Shown here: positions 62,348 through 64,000 of the stretch, piece after piece
Layout: every line of letters begins with the position of its first letter
How positions within the stretch are numbered: position 1 is the first letter of the stretch
Source of the DNA: Staphylococcus taiwanensis
Lineage (GTDB): Bacteria; Bacillota; Bacilli; Staphylococcales; Staphylococcaceae
Assembly (NCBI GenBank): GCA_020544305.1
Contig: CP058667.1
Location: 992,001 to 1,056,000 of the forward strand
DNA: 64,000 nt
Reading direction: 5' to 3'
The notes under the pieces: generated by a model
The model's input: only the letters and a program-made list of their open reading frames with translations
What the model was told of the DNA's origin: nothing
Databases searched by the model: none
Position numbers and translations under genes: made by a program

Positions 62348-63204
62348 TTATTTACCTAATAATTTTTGAACTTGCATTTGTAATTTTTTACCATCAGGAT
62401 CAGTTTCAGTCTTGATTTTAGTAAATGCTTCTGACCAAGGTGACGTGCGTGTTCTAACAGGAGGTTCTTCCATTTCAATGGTGTCAACAATGACTTGAGC
62501 TACTTCTGAAGAAGTTTGGGATGCACCAAGACCATAATTCTCTTTAATACCACTCATAAATGAATTAAATAGAGGCGTATACTCATCCTCTTTAATGCCA
62601 CCTGAGGTTTCAATTTGATTCATCACATTTGCCATAAATTCTGATTGAATACCACCAGGTTCAATTACGGTAAATTTGATGTTAAATTCTGGTTCAATAT
62701 AACTAGCTAATGATTCTGTATAACCCTCAACACCAAATTTTGCTGCACAATAAATTTCATTAAATGGTTGACCGACTAATCCACCTACTGAAGAAATATT
62801 AATTACACGACCTTCACGTTGCTTTCTCATATAAGGTAAAACTGCTTTTGTTGTACGAATAACGCCCATTAAATTTAAATTAATTTGCCACATTATTTCT
62901 TCATCAGTTGCTTGTTCTGTAGATTTTGTAAATCCAGCACCAGCATTATTTACTAATACGTCTATTTTGTTTTCAATTGAAACTATCGCATTAACTGCTG
63001 TTTGTATACTTTCAACATCTGTAACATCTAACTGTTTAATAACGATATCTAATTCTTTTTTTCTAGCTTCTTCTTGAAGTTTATTCTGTTTATCTAAATT
63101 ACGCATAGTAGCGTATACTTTATAACCTTTTTCTGCTAATAATAAAGCAGTTTCAAATCCTAAGCCAGAAGAGGCTCCTGTAATTAATGCAATTTTTTAT
63201 TCAT
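62348..63204 (-). pseudogene. Short-chain dehydrogenase/reductase, frameshifted four codons after its start
   Basis: From ATG 63204 the frame reads only MNKKLH and stops. Adding one A to the six-A run (63193-63198) gives MNKKIALITGASSGLG, a perfect SDR cofactor motif TGxxxGxG, continuing into the long open frame to 62348 (285 residues). NNAGAG, the catalytic Ser in ISSVGG and YCAAK (Tyr, Lys) are intact downstream. As written, only an internal start at 63106 could be used, and it lacks the NAD(P) motif. Confidence 0.85.
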
Positions 63205-63281
63205 CTCATAAACTCCCTTATTTAAATGTTTCATAAGTATTTAACAATTAAATGTAAAAGTCAATTAAAGTTATTTAAACC

Positions 63282-63322
63282 TAAAAATCACCTCAGTATC
63301 TCAAATTAAATACTGAGGTGAT
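63282..63322 (-). terminator. Terminator of the nickel transporter gene
   Basis: ATCACCTCAGTAT (63287-63299) pairs perfectly with ATACTGAGGTGAT (63310-63322); TTTTT follows on the minus strand. Confidence 0.88.
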
Positions 63323-63328
63323 CAATGA

Positions 63329-64000
63329 TTAAGACCATCGATGTTCAAATTTACCTATTTTCCAAATTAATGTTGATATTAACCATGTGACTAAGAATAA
63401 AGCAACAAGCACATAGCCTAGATAATCAAATTGTATATCTTGTACGAAAGCCCAAAAAGAGCCATTTAAATGAAGTTTATCAGCCATTATTTGAAGTAGT
63501 TCAATACAACCAATGATTAAAGCTGCTACTACCGATATCGTTGTAATTGTAATATTGTAGTATATTTTGCGAATAGGATTAAAAAAAGCCCAGTTATAAG
63601 CAGATTTCATTATAATTCCATCAAGGGTATCTAATAAACTCATACCTGCTGCAAAAAGTATAGGTAATGATAGTATACCTAAAAATGAAATAGCTTGTTG
63701 AGACGCACCTGATGATAAAGCTAATAGAGATATTTCACTTGCGGTGTCAAAACCTAAGCCAAATAAAAAACCTAAAGGTAAGACATGCCAACTTCGACTA
63801 ATGAATTTAAAATAAGGACCTACCATTCGTGATATAAAGCCACGTGCTTCAAGCAAATCATTTAATTTTTCTTCTGGCATGTTTTGATATCGAAGTTGTA
63901 AAAATAGTTTGATTAGAGATATCAATATAAACAAATTTAGAATTCCGATAAGAACTAAAAAGAAACCTGATACTAATGTACCAATTATGCCACCAATATC
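63329..64000 (-). CDS. nixA: NiCoT-family nickel/cobalt transporter, partial (N-terminus beyond window)
   Basis: The C-terminal 223 residues of a NixA/HoxN-type permease; the frame is open to the right edge. Visible are DIGGIIGTLVSGFFLVLIGI, the cytoplasmic loop, LPLGFLFGLGFDTASEISLLAL (a family signature), FAAGMSLLDTLDGI and two more helices. It takes up Ni2+ for urease or related enzymes. The start lies outside the window. Confidence 0.9.
   Translation of the reverse strand, partial: DIGGIIGTLVSGFFLVLIGILNLFILISLIKLFLQLRYQNMPEEKLNDLLEARGFISRMVGPYFKFISRSWHVLPLGFLFGLGFDTASEISLLALSSGASQQAISFLGILSLPILFAAGMSLLDTLDGIIMKSAYNWAFFNPIRKIYYNITITTISVVAALIIGCIELLQIMADKLHLNGSFWAFVQDIQFDYLGYVLVALFLVTWLISTLIWKIGKFEHRWS

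Overview
The window is low-GC Firmicute chromosome and almost certainly Staphylococcus. Its anchors are a complete agr locus (agrA, C, D, B and RNAIII) beside sdrH, mroQ and groESL, then the pmt exporter, nos-pheA, pcrB-pcrA-ligA-camS, putP, gatCAB and murT-gatD. The order matches staphylococcal core genomes. The AgrD peptide, the GroEL tail and an IS1272-type remnant point to a coagulase-negative species near the haemolyticus/hominis/epidermidis group rather than S. aureus. Species assignment is inference.

Layout. 1-1.7 kb: end of a thiosulfate-type transporter, TusA and an ammonium channel behind a GlnR-like box. 1.8-5.3 kb: sucrose operon scrR, scrB, scrK. 5.4-8.9 kb: agr, with an RNAIII in which I find no delta-haemolysin ORF. 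8.9-13.5 kb: CN-hydrolase, nitroreductase, the repeat-rich SdrH protein and the MroQ protease. 13.6-15.6 kb: groES-groEL with CIRCE and CtsR sites. 15.6-19 kb: less conserved stretch with an IS1272-like remnant, a DfsB-like protein, an aminotransferase, an Fst-like toxin gene behind a LexA box, and small membrane proteins. 19.1-22.7 kb: pmtR-pmtABCD, the phenol-soluble-modulin exporter. 22.9-28.5 kb: thioredoxin-like protein, a HAAS/DUF4097 pair (second gene frameshifted), a C45 acyltransferase-like enzyme, a free-standing 19-codon peptide gene and a lactonase. 28.7-37.6 kb: aldehyde dehydrogenase lacking its usual catalytic Glu, PpaC, and the NAD salvage set pncA, pncB, nadE with nos-pheA between them. 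37.7-46.9 kb: YebE/NETI, purB, yerC, pcrB-pcrA-ligA-camS. 47-52.2 kb: putP and gatCAB. 52.4-57.4 kb: dgkB, rlmCD, a DUF3267 zincin, a frameshifted dinB and an exonuclease. 57.5-64 kb: PerR-box ferritin, murT-gatD, a FUSC exporter, map, a frameshifted SDR and a nickel transporter running off the end.

How it fits together. Quorum sensing (agr), AgrD processing (AgrB, MroQ), the RNAIII effector and the PSM exporter lie within 17 kb. If RNAIII really lacks hld, the lone 19-aa amphipathic peptide at 26.9 kb is a candidate secreted peptide worth testing.

Three genes (dinB, DUF4097, SDR) are each broken by one slip in a short A-run or TA-run. Restoring the slip gives full-length proteins, so sequencing error, phase variation and recent decay all remain open.

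No tRNA, rRNA or CRISPR array was seen. All similarity statements come from recall of family motifs; nothing was searched.
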